Shown here: positions 14,427-30,029 of the stretch, piece after piece | Layout: each line of letters begins with the position of its first letter | How positions within the stretch are numbered: position 1 is the first letter of the stretch | Assembly (NCBI RefSeq): GCF_900963305.1 | Contig: NC_042518.1 | Span: 7,605,548-7,669,547, forward strand | DNA: 64,000 nucleotides | From: Echeneis naucrates | Lineage: Eukaryota; Chordata; Actinopteri; Carangiformes; Echeneidae | Direction: 5' to 3' | Made by a program: the position numbers and the translations under genes | Notes under the pieces: model-generated | The model's input: the letters and a program-made list of their open reading frames with translations, nothing else | What the model was told of the DNA's origin: nothing | The model's database searches: none

Positions 14427-17400
14427 TCAATTGAAACCATGAACCCAGACTCCCACAAAGGTCCAATTGGAGCACGACGTTCTTTGCCTGAAATTTACTT
14501 CAGCACATGGCCTCAAACTCCTGGGACCTTTGGCACGCAGTTTTGCTTCCACGGAGGAGGAAAATAGCTCGATTTGCTTCAGATCTCCCCTCCACGAGCC
14601 CCTTGATGGTCTTAATGCTGCAAAGACAGATCCCAATCTATAACTCCGTTGAGCAGTGACCTGCACTAAGCTGTCTGTTAGATGAAGTGGAAATTCTATA
14701 CTTTCTTGAAAAGCCCCTGCATGTGTGTTTTTCCTCATCTCCTCCAGACGAAAATTAAGTCTCACCATCAGCGTCACAGCCACTTATAAAATTACTCCAA
14801 CCCTATACTTTTTTAAGTCAGAAAAAATGGAGCAGGGCTCTGAGAGGATTGGCACACATGACTCATGTTCATTTGAAACTTAGCTCCTACTAATGCGACT
14901 AGATCATGTATAGAGGCAATCCAAATCCAGAAAGCTGACTTCTGTGCAGGTCAGTCTGACTGTTGAATCCAACTTAGACCACTGAGGGGATGTTACAAGT
15001 AGAAGCAACGCACTGATCTGATTTTCTTGGGGGACAAACTCAACAAGGGCCTTCTGTATTCACTGACCTGTGTGTCAAAAGATGAGACAGGAACATCAAG
15101 GCACACACAGAAGCCCTACATCTCCTCCACATGTCGATCTCCACACCGACATCTCAAAGCAGTTACTGAGCCGTGGTGAACTGGACTGCTTGTATGTGAA
15201 TGGCAGTGTGTGAGAGCGGTGAGAGCGCACAGCAGTCACACCAGGGCAAACACAAACTCTTTCTCACATATGAGTCACACTGGTGGGAGACAACAAGTCA
15301 GAGAGATGTTTCCTATGATGCAACATTATCTTGATATGTAGGAGTAACACCAACACAAGCAAACTTATCATACAAACACAACACTTTTTTTTTCACCAAA
15401 AATCAAGCGGCAAAATTGTGGTTCAAAGGGAGTTCTGCACACAACATTGTCAGATTACGTTTTTTTATTTGCTTGCCTTTCTTTTCTTTCTGTTTTATTG
15501 TGTTTAACAATTTAACTCAAATTTTTTCTTAGTGTCTGTTTTTATATATCTCCACTGCACTTTGAACTGTATTCAGCCTGAATAGCTGTACATAAATAAA
15601 CTTTCCTTGCATCAGGAGTAGGACCATGAAAATATACCAGGGAAAAATTGTGTGCGATAAACCTATGAATCAAGTAGGTTATTTATTTATTGAACAGTTT
15701 AAATAGCCAACAGTTGGAAAACTGAAGGAGAGCCTGGTTTTGATTATTAAAAACAGTATTGCATGAGAAAAATGGAACCAGCAAATGTTTGCTTGATAAA
15801 CAATCTAAATTATTTATTACACATAGTTAACATAAAATATATCTTTTGGTCTTTGGTGCGATACAAGGCTGTGGTCTATCCAAGACACCAAAAACTGGTA
15901 TCAACTGTATCATCCAGAGCTGCACAGGAGGCCAGAGGGAACACAATCGCAAAAGTACCACCAGGAAATCAACACAAGGGCATCTTAACTCTTATCCAAA
16001 GATTGAAGAACAGCATCCTATACACCACATTACTCAATCCACAACCTTGTTGTTGCCATTGTCTTTTGAATTATACATCAGACTTTGTGCATGGAGATAT
16101 GCTTTACAGGGCACAGTAGTCCCATCCCTCTTCTGGCCCCTGACATCCTGCAAGCCCTTCAGGTCCTTTGCCGTCACACAGGCTGCACACAGATCCATGT
16201 TGCCTGTCAAACGTCCTCAGACTTGAAGTAAACACACACAACATAACAGTTAACACGCTCACTGCATGTAAACCGAGGACCCCATTTTAGACCAGAAAAA
16301 GGTTGAGTATTCAGTTTGGATACCACTAAGAGGTGTGTACTATTAAAGCATGACTTGTTCCTACACTCCATGACGGCCCTCTCTCAGCCACTTGACAGCA
16401 TGTGGGCTGTGGGAAAAAGAAAACAGCTGCACATCTACTCCAAGAATAAAAAACATAGATCCTGCACACATTGGGAAGCTGATGCTGTCCTGCGGCCGCC
16501 ACATGAATGTCTCAGAGCCTGAGTGGGTCTTCGGTGTGCCATAACCTCACAGACCACACACACTGGCACACACTCACACACGCTGAACTGCAAGCTTTAA
16601 ATGGTTGGGTTTTTACTATGTGTAAATACAGCAGTCTGTTCAGCCGTCACAAGGTGTGCTGCGAAGCCGATGTAGAGCATAAATCCTCTAGTTCACACCA
16701 TATGGACATCACTAATGGTCTCAGTTAAACACAATGTACTCAGCACCAACTAACACCCTGCACTGAAGCAAGGAGAATCAGAGATATTCGGGTCCAGCCT
16801 TCATCTTATAGCGTGCCATGTTCAGTCATGTCGAATGAGAATGTGTTACAGTAAGCTACACGCGGTCTGCTCAGTCAGACGGGGTTCAGTGCAGCAAAGC
16901 TTTGTGGGTCCATTGTCCATCCGGCAATGTGGCACAAGGCATTGTGCTGTGGACTGTCATGCATGTGAGATGGATTACTATGAACCCCTTCTCCCTCAGC
17001 CTCGTACAGTAAGGCCAAATGTACAGCAACGACTCGCTACACTCTTGGACAAGCCAGTAGGAAAATAAACAATACAACAATAAATAATAGTCCAGTAAGT
17101 TCAATAGGAGAGGATTTCACGACTAAAAAGAGGCACGCTAACATTCTGACAGTGACATTGCTGATGTTTAGCAACCTTAATGCCACAGTTACCATCCTAG
17201 TTAAATCTGTTTGTATGTGTATGTTCATTACTAAGCATTGAGCACAAAGTGCAGTTCAGGTTTAGTCTGTAGATCACAGACATATTTAACTTGACATAGA
17301 AGATGGGACATCAAAGTTATTCTAAACAGACCCTGAGACAACTTGCGCCAAAATTGTCACCGCAATTGGTCCAAGCGTTTTTAGGGGGCATTTCAATCAG

Positions 17401-19421
17401 AAAAAACTCAGGACAAGACGTCAGATTCATTTGGCTTCTTCCTCTGGAGAACGTGAACATCGGGTGACTCAATGTCGATATAAGAATATCCAGTGCGTCT
17501 CCACTGAGTCTTTTACAGGCAGAGCTCCACACCTCTATGGCCAATTTCCAACTTTGCTACGGCACACATTCACAGCTCCTATCTCAGTCTCTCGTTCACT
17601 CTCACAACATTGCTGCTACTACACCTGGTGTCTCACTCTCAGTCATTGTGGTCACACGTCCACGCCTTTCTCATCAACTGTGTATCAGCTGACAACATAG
17701 TATTTTGTTCTGTCCACCAACTGTGTGCGTGTGCACACGTGAGTGCGTATCTACCGTTGTGACAAATTATCCTGAGCTATTGAACGACCTGCCACATCAC
17801 AATAACTAGATTCACACCTGCATGTCAGGTCAACCTTCACTTTGTTTCGATGCCATCGGATCAGCCAACTTTAGTATGTGCGTGCGTGTGAATATGCTTA
17901 ATTGTTCTAATGCAATGTGACGATGATATTCCCAGCATAAACTCAACAAATAAACAACTCTACAGTTGTTGTTTTTTTCCCTGTAACATCCAGGACAGTA
18001 TTTATTCTAGATGAAAACCGACTGACAGACTGTGGCATAAATCAAACTCAAACTCACACCTGTTTACATGCACACACACACTTATCATTCTAGGTCACAA
18101 CCCACCCGTCCATTTATCTTAACCGTAGACAGGGCCATAAGGGTGTGAGTCAAAGTGTGTGTGTTTAAATGCTCCCAGCTGATGTCAGCTGTCCCGGGTT
18201 GGCATCGTGGCACCATATGTCTGTCTGTGGGGCCCGTGCTGACGTGTGCCACCGCTGGAGACCAGGCCGACTGCATGGACAACACAATGACAGCTTTATG
18301 CCTGCCTGCAATACCTCAGCCAACAGGCACATTCTGCAGCCCTGTGAGGGGTGAACATGTGGAGCACGGCACCACTGGCTTACAGAAGAGAGACAACAGC
18401 CGTGATGAGTCCAACCCTGACAAAGTTTAAATGCGTCTCATTAATGCAGTTGATTAGCAGGCAGTGTAGAGTTTGTCTGTTTGGGCACAGAGCCAAAGGG
18501 TTCTCCTGTGCACAGCCTTACAGAGTCTCAACAGGTTGGTCTGTATTTTGGAAAGACCACTGGATAAGGAGGCCTGGTTCAAGACGAAAAAAATAATGAG
18601 AAAGTCACTCAGAACAATCACAAAGAGCCGAAACAGCCTCACAACAAAACACAAAACGACCACAAAAGGACTACAGAACTGTATTCCTGGGTGTCTTTCT
18701 CCCATATACGAGGGGGGAACTTTTCCAGTCTTTATTCAGCTCGTGATGTGCTCAGATGCAGGATGTTTGGAGTTACCGACAGCAGATAAGCTGATGTAGT
18801 TTCATACCATGATATTTAGAGTTGCTCTTCGTTCTATCATTACACTGTAAATATTAGACTACAGGTTACTTTTCCAGAGACTCTGAGTCGGAGTGGCTCG
18901 TTGCTAGTCTTTTAAACTGTGCCCAAGTACGTCCTCCATATTCAAAAGTTTCCCCAGACGGCCCTGTGTGTCGATCTTTAGGGGAATGTAATCAGCAGGC
19001 TGGTGTCGCAGTCATACATCCATGACTGAGTCTATCAGTGAATGAATCCATGTCTCATGGCTCCGCTTGGCTGACTGTGAGAAGACCTACTCTGGACAAG
19101 AGCTCAGATAAACACAAAACACACAGTCTGCTGGCTACAGCACTCCTGACACCTCATGTGTGCATCCACAACGTAGGTCGACCTGTCAACCTTAAACACA
19201 AGTCAGTGGCTCGTTGCACAAGCAGGTAACTTTATGACACTGATGTGGGACATATGGTGTTTGTTAGTTTGTCAGATTATTTCAGATTATAAATTCCAAT
19301 CCAAGAGTAAAATGACGAAAGTCAAAACAGATGTGATCATCATCACTACAGGGACACATGTCCGTCCCGGACAGTTAGAGCTCAGGACTGAATGATACAT
19401 ACCCTGGTTGTCTTCGTCCAT
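1..19421 (-). CDS. cyth3: Cytohesin-3 (GRP1/ARNO3), N-terminal part, ARF guanine-nucleotide exchange factor
   Basis: Partial gene; the 3' end lies beyond base 1. Coding exons (complement): 19403-19421, 2132-2214, 1576-1640, 718-784, 466-584 and 1-35, each with GT-AG borders and joining in frame to about 129 codons. The protein starts MDEDNQ and continues [13 protein letters not shown], which fits vertebrate CYTH3 better than CYTH1 or CYTH2. Residues about 10-60 form the heptad-rich N-terminal coiled coil ([23 protein letters not shown] falls here). The Sec7 domain begins near residue 65 ([19 protein letters not shown], then [18 protein letters not shown]). The catalytic Glu of Sec7, the PH domain and the polybasic tail would lie outside the window. 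Family knowledge: cytohesins load ARF1/ARF6 with GTP at the plasma membrane after PIP3 recruitment. Exon 1 carries only 19 coding bases and is separated from exon 2 by a 17.2-kb intron. Whether this is the a or b teleost copy cannot be decided here. Confidence 0.93.
1142..1231. repeat. (CA)n microsatellite, about 45 units
   Basis: Uninterrupted CA dinucleotide run of about 90 bp in the cyth3 intron between the exons at 718-784 and 1576-1640. It produces meaningless poly-His/Thr and poly-Val/Cys reading frames. Likely polymorphic. Confidence 0.98.
7790..7956 (+). repeat. Two long A-tracts 104 bp apart
   Basis: A run of 21 A at 7790-7810 and a run of 42 A at 7915-7956 followed by GAAAAA. The 104 bp between them are ordinary sequence with no recognised gene or SINE head. 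The longer tract could be the tail of an old retroposed insert or simple slippage. Confidence 0.85.
8187..8362. repeat. Near-perfect 70-bp inverted repeat with 36-bp spacer (foldback/MITE-like)
   Basis: The left arm 8187-8256 is the reverse complement of the right arm 8293-8362 with only two mismatches (68 of 70). Each arm contains the internal palindrome ACCGGT. The spacer 8257-8292 is not paired. The ends read GGATG...CATCC; the flanks show at most a 2-bp AA match, so no clear target-site duplication. It sits in cyth3 intron 1, where the transcript would form a long double-stranded stem. It may be a foldback MITE or a recent palindromic duplication; I do not recognise the family. Confidence 0.9.
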
Positions 19422-19760
19422 ATCTGCAGCCTGTAAATCAGGACCCCCCCCTCCCCAAAAAAAAAAAAAAAAAAAAATCTGTCAGAAACTTCCGTTGTGC
19501 GAAAAACGTCTAATTTGTCAGCCTAATTTCCAGGATGTCTCGGGTACACAGGTTGTCTGCCGGGCATCGTGTTGTCTCTAAGACATGTCGTGGCCATTCA
19601 CGGCTCTCTGCCTGCAGACAGCGCTCCGGGTCCCGCCGCTCAGTCCGTCCGGCAGCGGTGTCTCTGAGGCGGCAGCGGCGGAGCAGACGGCCGGGTGTTG
19701 TGGGCCACAGCGGCCGCCGTGTGATCCGGATCCCTCCAAATACGCCTTCACTCTACTAGG
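19422..19760 (-). promoter_or_regulatory. cyth3: cyth3 5' leader and CpG-rich promoter region
   Basis: Directly upstream of the ATG at 19419-19421. Bases about 19540-19740 are strongly GC- and CpG-rich (for example CGGCAGCGGCGGAGCAG), in contrast with the AT-rich surroundings, as expected of a vertebrate promoter and 5' UTR. A C-run then A-run interrupts the leader at 19443-19477. The transcription start was not located. Confidence 0.6.
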
Positions 19761-22700
19761 ATCGGGAGAGTAGTTGACAAGGCTTGGTCAAGTTGGACGA
19801 TAATCACACCGGAAAATCCCGGGTTGCGAGAAAATTTAGTCTACAAAATAAAAGACTAGAGTTTACGCAAACAAGGCCAATCGAGGAAATTGTTTTATTT
19901 TTGGAGGAAAAATCCGGAAGTTCTCGTTGTGTCTTTGTGTGATTGACGGTTACTTGTCGATCTGATCCTCAGCTCGTGCTGAGCGTCAGCCTTCATCACG
20001 GCTCCATCACTCACGTGACTCCAAACCTGACAATATACCTGACAAATAACGTGTTTGGACTGTCACACACACACTCACTGCTGTGGCGTGTTTCTGCCCT
20101 CTTATTTCACTGAAAAACACCATAATGATCATCAGAATAATAACAGAAACTACATAATATACTGCACACGTTTTTTCTTCATTTGCAAGTACAGTTTTTA
20201 AGTAATTTTACCAGCACATGTTGTTATCCTGTTTTATACTCTATAAATATTTTAGGTCACTTATTTCTTCATGTGCACATTACTTCAAGACAATGCAGCC
20301 ACCAAAAAATGATAATGTGATTATATAAGCAAATCCATGCAATAGGTACAACAATTACTTATACATTTGATGATAATACTCTGAATGCTGAATATTTCTC
20401 TGCTATGGTTTCGCTTTGTTTATGTGAGTGAAACTCACAAAACTCAGAATTAACTGTATAATGATTCAGTGATGCAAAGGTTACCGTCCTGCACCACATG
20501 GTCATTTATTCTTAGGCACATCCGTAAAATTATTAAAGTAGGTTATTATGATAACATATGAATCACAGCAAGAAGCATTTTAATGTTGTAGTGGAGGTGG
20601 AATTTAATGCATATTCATTTAGAATATTGTATAAAATGAATATCTGAATATGAACTTGTGACCTTGTAGCTGTGTAGTAAATATTGCCAAGTAAAAAGTG
20701 GAAAATACTAAAAACACCGATGACTGTGGACACACAATATTGTGACAGTCCCCTTGAGTGTCTCACTGGTCTTGGGCCAGTGATAGACTTTCCACTATGC
20801 AGAGAGGCAAAGCTTTAAAAAAGAAGAGGCTCCATTAAACACGCAACACATTTTAAGGACGGGGACAGAGAGAAAGATTTGTAGTGAGTGTTACGCACAA
20901 GAGCAACAAAGATTATTCATGGATTTTATTGAACTACTCAGCTGCACAATGCTAAGAAACGACATGTTGCATCAATATTGTACTCTGCTGTGATCCAGTG
21001 AACAATCCAAAATATAAAAGAATCATTCCATAATAGACTATAAAGACTTCTGGAGACTGTTATATAAATTCAGAGAACCAATAGGTTGGGAAATAATGGA
21101 ACACACACACACACACACACACATACACACAGAACTTTGCAGAGCTTGTTTCTAACAACACACGTGGTTTCAATTACAGCATTCCTGCCTCCACATAGAA
21201 GGAGAGGGGGGGTCTCACTTCCTGTGTGCATTACTCCTATGGTGAAGCATGAACAGATGTTTAAATATATTCATTCATTTGTTTATGTCAGAGGTGTCTC
21301 TAAAAAAAAAAAAAATGTGACAAACTCCAGACATAACGCAAATATTAGTTTTGTTCAAGTAGATGAAAAAGAAAAATTACTTCCTTCTTCCTGTATGTAC
21401 AAAGTGAGAGTGACCAATATTCCATTACTGAAAATAAACATTATCAGTTTTACTCTCATGACTGAATGAACAGATAAGATATAATGGCTCCCTCTCCTTA
21501 AATTAGCTTCTTATTAACTGTAAAAAAAAAAATAAAATCAAGATGCAGGGTGTATGCAGATTCAGATGAGTCATTTTCTGCAAGTTCACATCAGCAGGGC
21601 CAGAAGGATTACACAATCCAGTGAACCCCCCGCCCGATCCGGCGTAATCCAGTCTGGCACAGTCAGGTGCCAAATAAAAAGAGCAAGAATAAAATGGAGA
21701 CCTACAGCAAGACCCTGAATTTACACCTGAGTAAAAGTAGTTCTCACATTTGCCAAAGTTGGTCCGTATACATCAAGTGAAATATTTTGGTTTGTCCAAA
21801 CAGTTTTTTCTTTCTTTTTTTCTGTAGTTGAGAGGAGGCATATACTGTGACAAGCTAACCATATGTTTTATAGAAACTTCACAGAAATGTGTTGGAAAAA
21901 CAGGAAGGAAATGTCCCCAGGGATACTGAAAACGTGTTAGCTTGATTTCTCAATCCTAGGTTTTAATTTGGCAGCAACTAGGAGAGAGAAAACAAGGACG
22001 CAGGGAGTGTCAGGGGATGGGTAAAATCTAGGTGAAGCCCCTGCAGCTGGGGGCCCAGAAAGTCTTTTTGGTTCAGTCCTCAGTAATTAGGAAGATTTAC
22101 ATATGAGGTGCAAAGCAGTTAGCACAGAGAGCAAACACTAATTTCAATATTATCTGTGCTACAAGTGGAAAATAGGTCATGTACACTACTGTACATTATG
22201 TTGGTGATAGCTTTTGGAAAAGGGTTGGACAAACTATATTTACTGCCCATATCTGTCAACACTGGCCCTGGTCAAGCAGCGTGTCCTCACTGAGAGTCAC
22301 AGTCAGCTCCATTAAAAGCAATTACATTCCTGCATCGCACACACAGACACACAAACACACACTTTTTTCCGAATAAATGTCATGCTCATGTGCTTATGAG
22401 TCATAAGAGAAACCTGATGTGGCCCGGATTATGAATGTGAGCATGCAGTCAGATGTTTTACAGCTTTAAAATCAATACATTATCAATATGGTTCGGTCAT
22501 TTTCAGAGTCAGTTTGGCTAAATGGACATGGCGGCGAGTCTTTTATTTCCAAACCACAGAAAGAAAACCTTGAAGTCATCACTAAGCAAACGTCTGAATT
22601 AAAGTGAACATATGCAGGGTTTTGGGGCTGTCAGACTTTCTGGCTGTTGTGCTGGGGGTGGGGGGCACATGACAGATTAGGCTGGCCATCATGGGAAACG

Positions 22701-25700
22701 TTTGTAGTGCTCCTGACCGACTTCACGTGACCTGATTGAGCAGTCAGACCACTTCATATGCTCCAGTCACCACAGCGATGCCTGGGGGGCAATCGCCTAC
22801 TTGAACACCCCCCCACGACATAATTATATTCACACATAAACAGATAACCAAGCCTCTCACATCCCTAATCTCTTTCTCTACACTCACCTTCCGAAAAATC
22901 ACTCCCCACAGAATTCAATCAAGAGAGATCACTTTACATCGCACAGCGCCGTTATAGGTATCTAACTAAGTCTTTCCGGTGTTGTCTTACTAAGTCCTTT
23001 TACGTCATGTTTTTGAGTGATGCTTTGCTAACAGGGACGACAGCACCACATGAACGCATTTATCTCTCCAGATGTCTTAGCAACTACCGGAGGGCTCGTC
23101 GTGAAAATTTGTACAGCCAATCAGAGTTCCCTTTACTCTTTTGATCCCCTGACTTTTCCTCTAGAGTCATTATCATGTTAAATATCCAATACTTTGGTTT
23201 GTGAAGAAATATGAAAAAGCTAATGACATTCACATGAGTTTGAGCTGAAACAGCTGAAACAAGTCACTTTAGCTTCCTTCTCACTGGAGATATTATAAAG
23301 GGAAATAAATGCAGATGTTTTCTACCAATGTGCTTCAGTCTTTCTGTAATGTGTTTGTACCTGAAACCCTGAACTGGACTGTCCCGATCCGGTGGATGTG
23401 ACCAGGTTCACACCTCCTTCCTGTTGTGGGGGTCACGGAGGTCGATCTTTGGGTGATGTTGTGTGTGCATATGTGACAAAGGTCACAGGAAGCGGAGCGC
23501 GGCAGGATTTCCTCCTTCCATCACTTTGGTTTAATATCCAACTCTGCATCTTGACCACTTCTTTCCTGCCAGCATCTGATCGAAGGGCAAAGTTGAGCTG
23601 CTTTTCTGGACCCAAGGACACATATGAGTAGAGTCTTTATTTATAGACTGCTAGCTGAGCACAAAGGCACCACTGTATGGCAAAAACTTAAACATATACA
23701 TGTGTGCGTGTGTCGACATCTAAGCTACAATCTTCCTGGACCTGCCGTGGTTACATAACAAGCTGTAAAGGTTAGAGCTCTGAACAGGGTCACTATTGAG
23801 TATTTAATACAAAATAATTTACAAATCCTCTGTTTTGAAACGAAAGAATACACTCAATGAATCAGCACTCATCAGCAACACAAGAAGTCATTTCTGTGAT
23901 TATCACCGGAGAGATTATGCGATCTAGATGCACACAGAGCAGTGCAACCGGATATGAGCCTTTAAATCCTCTCGGTATTATATGTTTTGTATCTGAAATA
24001 AAAAAACATGGATTACTTTACTCAAAAAAACCGATGCTGTTAGAAGGAAAAAATGTAAGATGAAGGATAATATTTTCTTTCTTTTTGCTGTATTTCAACG
24101 ATTAACACCAATTCAAATAAACACGTATTTGAATGTTCTTTTGCTTGTGTGACGTATTTCAGTCCTACAATACATAGACTAGGCAAATAGAGCACCACAA
24201 ATCTCAGCCTCTTCCACATTCCTCTCTCTTTCTTTCACTCCATTCGGCTTCCTCCTCTTCTCCTCCCCCAACTCTGCGAGTTTTGAGGTCAGCTCAGAGC
24301 TCATCCCAGCACCTGATCTGATCCTTTTTAACATTTTGCATATGCCTCTCATCCTTGGTCAGCAGCATTTGAATCAAAGGTGTAACTCAAGTCTATTTAC
24401 ATAACCACAAAGAGAACGTTATACAAAGTATGCTCCGCAGTGCCATAGCAGTTCTACCAAAACCTCAAAGCGGTGGTTCAAAGACTAATACATCAAGGCT
24501 AAAATCAGGCAGATTAATGTTTGATTACATTTACCATAAGTAATCCATTCCCTATCCATGAATGTGGCATATTAATATGTGCCACTTCTAAATATCCAGT
24601 TTTTTTAAGTGAGTAAACTGATGTGATTTAACACAGCAGAATTTCCATTGAAATAGGTGCCTTCGTTCACATTTTAAATAAAGATTTGATTATAAACAAG
24701 TTATTTACCATCTTATCTGTTGAGCAGTTATTATTATTGGGTAAATTTATACCATGATCTTTTTCCATGAAATGTAGTTCAAGGCTTTCTGTTTGGAATA
24801 GAAGATTTTCTCACTGTCACTTTGTTTAGATGCTTTGTGTGTGTGTGTGTCTTTGGCATCATGCTCATCAAGCTTTTAGAAATCTTCTAAACGCAAGAAA
24901 CACAAGAAAAAGAAACTACTGTTGAGCTTGGGATTGCAAAGTTTTGTTTGACAGTGTCTATTGTATCCTCTGGGGAAGCAGACAACCGCACGCCTTGGCA
25001 TAAAATTCAACATTAAGAAGAATTCATCTCTGTGGCAAAGGGACCACACTGCATAGAAATCTGAAATTAAATCTGGATGCAGGTAACTTAAACTGAAAAC
25101 TCAAAATCAAATACCAACAAATCACAAGACCCCTTACAGATGGATTGTTAAAGCTTTCAGAATAATGTGCGTGGACATGGGCTGTAAATCAAACATACTG
25201 CATTGCAGCTCTAAATGAATCCCTGCAATTTCTATTTGGAGTATTATCACTCATCCACACTCAGTCAAATAAAACACATGTGAGCTGCTGCAGATGCCAA
25301 CGGCTAACGCACTTTAATCTTTACTCCACAACCCCATTTTTTTCTGAGGGTACAAATGGCTCGTTGGCAAAAACAGGGTAAAGATAACCCGACTTATCTC
25401 TCATCTGTGCCAGCCCTCTATGATAACCTTATTAAAATATTTTTCCTCTGGCAAATCCCTTAGAAATAAATCCTCTTTTTTCCAGAAAGGGGGGTGGGGG
25501 CAGAAGGGTTTGTCTGTCACATGGAGAAATGCAGTTGCCGTGGCAACCTCTGATGGTCTTACACTGCAGCCTGGCATTAGAGTGACTGGCTAAGTTTGTT
25601 GGGGACATTTTGCATTGAGCTAGGGTGTCAATGACTTGGAAATCTAAAAAGATGTTTAAAAGTGTACCAGTGTGTTAGGGTTAGCTGCTGGCTAAGGTCC

Positions 25701-27725
25701 AGTCACTGCACGTATTCAGTTTCAAGACACTGAAATGGATCAGAGAGGATTTTTGGTTCATGTAGATCACAGAAGTAAGAAACAGATACAAGTTTCTGTT
25801 CAGAAGTAGCCTCACAGATGACGCCTTCTGTAAAAATTAAAAGTGTAAAATGTTTGAGTACACCTGATATCATAATTCATGACACATGCGACAGCAGAAT
25901 TAGTTGAGCATCAATAGTAACCCTGTATTGCTGGTGTGCTGACAGATCTTTGATGCATTACGGCTTCATTACCTGTGTAAGTCTCCCCTGTGTCAGCAGC
26001 AGTCCTCTGAAAGGAGGCTGACAGCCTCATCTTGTGTGTTTCGAACAGATAATAGAGCTGATGTGGTCCTGTGTCAGCCTGCTTCCCCCCTGTGGACACA
26101 TGTGCTACTGCTACACATTAACGCTGAAAGCAGAGGTAAGGTCAACACACTGATGAGCTCCATATTTCACAAAATAACACAAAAAAAGAGGTTTTGAAGC
26201 TTTTGGGGGTTTTTTGTGTGTGTTTGTATATGTGGCAGGGAAAGTACTAAGATTCAATGGAATTACAGAGGGACAATTCACACACCGAGGGACACTGCTC
26301 GGATATACTTTAACTGAAACCTCAGAGAACTAAATGAGGCCTGGAAAGCTTTCTTTAAACCTAGATGAGCATTTTTTTTTTTGATGTTATGAAAAGTTAC
26401 TTTCAGAGATGTGATAAAAGTTATTTTGATTAGTACAAAAAAATTGTAACTTATAAACTGATATTGATCCTTTCCCATAAATTGGAAAGCATTATGGCAT
26501 TATGTTAATAATATGATGAGGACATAGTTGGACTGACAGAGCCCATGAATTTCTGTATGAATACCTCTGGTCCAATCAAAACTGTCCACTGTTTTCAAAC
26601 ATCAAGCCCAGGGACATCAAAGCGGTCATGAATGAGAAGAGGGCGTTCAAGGCAGTAAAGAGGTTCAGAAACAGCTGTCAGAACATCAGAGAAGGAAAAA
26701 GCCCTGTAGCTGCGAGTGAATTTCAGTGAGGTACGAGACCCACTGCATTGTATCAATTCATAATAGGAAAGACTGTAAGATAATTCTAAAAAGAGAAACA
26801 TTTTCCCAATATGAATTCTAAGAGAATAAAGCTGAGAATCGTGATTTCATTCATTTATTTCTTTTCAAATTCACTCATCCTTGTCCTCAGCTCTCTGAAT
26901 TAACACTCTGAATACACATCACAGAAATAAACACGAGACAAATGCTGCCACAAAATTTACCGATGTGACTTTTCCAGTGCCACTGCTGAGGAGAAACACA
27001 ACGGTGAGTATGACAACCTGTGTGTACAGACACAGAGAAGACATGCAGTGATTCCCTTTAAGACTGCACTTACTGACAGACTGTAAATTCGCAATAAAAC
27101 AGATGTGGCACCTATTGTGTCATCTCACAGCAAACCGCCGTTGAAAGGCCTTGTAATTTTGTACAGCCACACCCAACCTCAAAGAAAAAAGTGTCCTAAC
27201 CATTGACAAAAAACATGCTTGTGTCATGCAGTGGACGTATTCAATTAAATTAAAGTGTAACAGTTCCAGTTTATTCTGCGAGATGTTTACACTGACACCT
27301 AATAAATGTACATATCAGACAATAAAGAGAAACTACAATCTCTCACAGCAACAATCATCTGTTTACGTCTTCAAATCCACACCACAGTCCTCCATATCCA
27401 GAGAAAAAGTAAAAATCCACCCTTCATCTCACAGTCTTCACGGCTTCTGAATCTCATATGATGACTGAAAAAGGTGAAGCATCTCTTCCCTTCACCCTTA
27501 CATGTCACCGCTCACATCAGCTTGTATTCACAGACATCCCCGCTGTCCTTCCCCTGCAAAGGCACTGGGATTGTGTGACAAGGGCTGACAGCAACAGTCA
27601 TGTCACGTCATTATAGTCTGCAGAATTAAATTTCCTCTCCATACAAAACTGCAGCGTCGGCCAGTTTTTGTTAGAGGGCTGATCCATGGCAGTGCTCATA
27701 GTTCATTGTTTTAGATGAAGACTTA
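19761..27725. other. Gene-poor intergenic stretch between cyth3 and the SMIM10-like gene
   Basis: About 8 kb with no convincing coding exon; open frames are short and unlike known proteins. It holds a CA run at about 21101-21132, a 76-bp element duplicated elsewhere (23320-23395) and a TG run at 24836-24851. The right end should include the 3' UTR of the minus-strand SMIM10-like gene; a candidate AATAAA on that strand is at 27270-27275. Confidence 0.6.
23320..23395 (+). repeat. 76-bp dispersed element, copy A
   Basis: Matches 28368-28443 at 70 of 76 positions with no gaps and in the same orientation. Both copies run from TTCTACCAATGTGCT to ATCCGGTGG, and similarity stops sharply at both ends. 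No terminal inverted repeats or A-tail. Family unknown. Confidence 0.85.
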
Positions 27726-29110
<1,385 letters not shown>

Positions 29111-30029
29111 CCTGAGCGCAGACTGTCAGGTAGTGATGGGAAGCTCCGGTCTTTTAATCTCATTCAGTAAAATGAACTGAAAATGACTGATTACTTCATT
29201 TTCTGGTAGGAGAGCACTCCGCCTATCATTAAGAAAAATCTCATTCTATGATGGCTGTGCACTTTAGAGTGTGTGAATTAATTCCAAAAAGGCTAATTAC
29301 ACATCCATCCCATAGCTACACAGCTAACATTAACTTTAGTGCTAACATCAGATAGCTCTCCTCACCAGTAATAACAGCACTGGTCATGTTACTGTTGTGA
29401 CCACGTGAATAATGAACGAAGGATCCGAAGAAGTAGTTGTGAGTCGTGAACGAATCACTAATTTCAACACTAATTTCTTAGCCTCCGGTGTCTGGAGGTA
29501 CAAGGTTATATTTCAGGTATATATAAGATTGTTTGCACATACATGGACATTTCTTTAGCTTATAGTGCAAGGGTGTGTGCGGAGTTAAAAAGTCCTAGAA
29601 TACAGATTGTTATAGCACACTGATTTATACTGTTTCCAGTCTGTTTAGTTTCTAATATAGTTTATTGATACATGTATTTTTTCTTTTTTCTGGACTTTTT
29701 TTTGACAATGATGAATATAGAGAATACAATCATCCCTATCCTCAGAAGGATCTGATTATCCGTAGAGGAAAGGCGCAGAGCCCGTAAGACAGAGTTCAGG
29801 GCTGAACACCTCCAATCGTAAAGCCCATAGTAACCGACAGATGACGCCAGTTCCTCTCTCGGTGTCACACCCTAACTAGTCCGTCCTGTTTTTTTTTTTT
29901 TTTTACTTCCCTAAATTAATTTTAAACATCTAAGATAAAAATCAAATTTTAACCCTCCTACCTGCCGATATTTTTTCTCCAGAACATACTCCTTGAATCT
30001 AGAGGAACCGATTGATTTTTCAGCTGCCG
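29111..30029. other. Intergenic DNA between the SMIM10-like gene and rac1
   Basis: AT-rich, with a T-run at 29888-29904. No coding exon or recognisable mobile element seen. Confidence 0.6.

Larger units (their letters stand above)
2215..19402. other. Large first intron of cyth3 (17.2 kb)
   Basis: Lies between the 19-base coding exon 1 and coding exon 2 on the minus strand. I see no coding exon in it: open frames are short, unlike known families, and mostly low complexity. It holds A-tracts (7790-7810, 7915-7956), a long inverted repeat (8187-8362), short CA/TG runs (about 11716-11736 and 14400-14424) and a C-run (12237-12250). First introns this long often hold enhancers, but none can be recognised by eye. 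Confidence 0.75.
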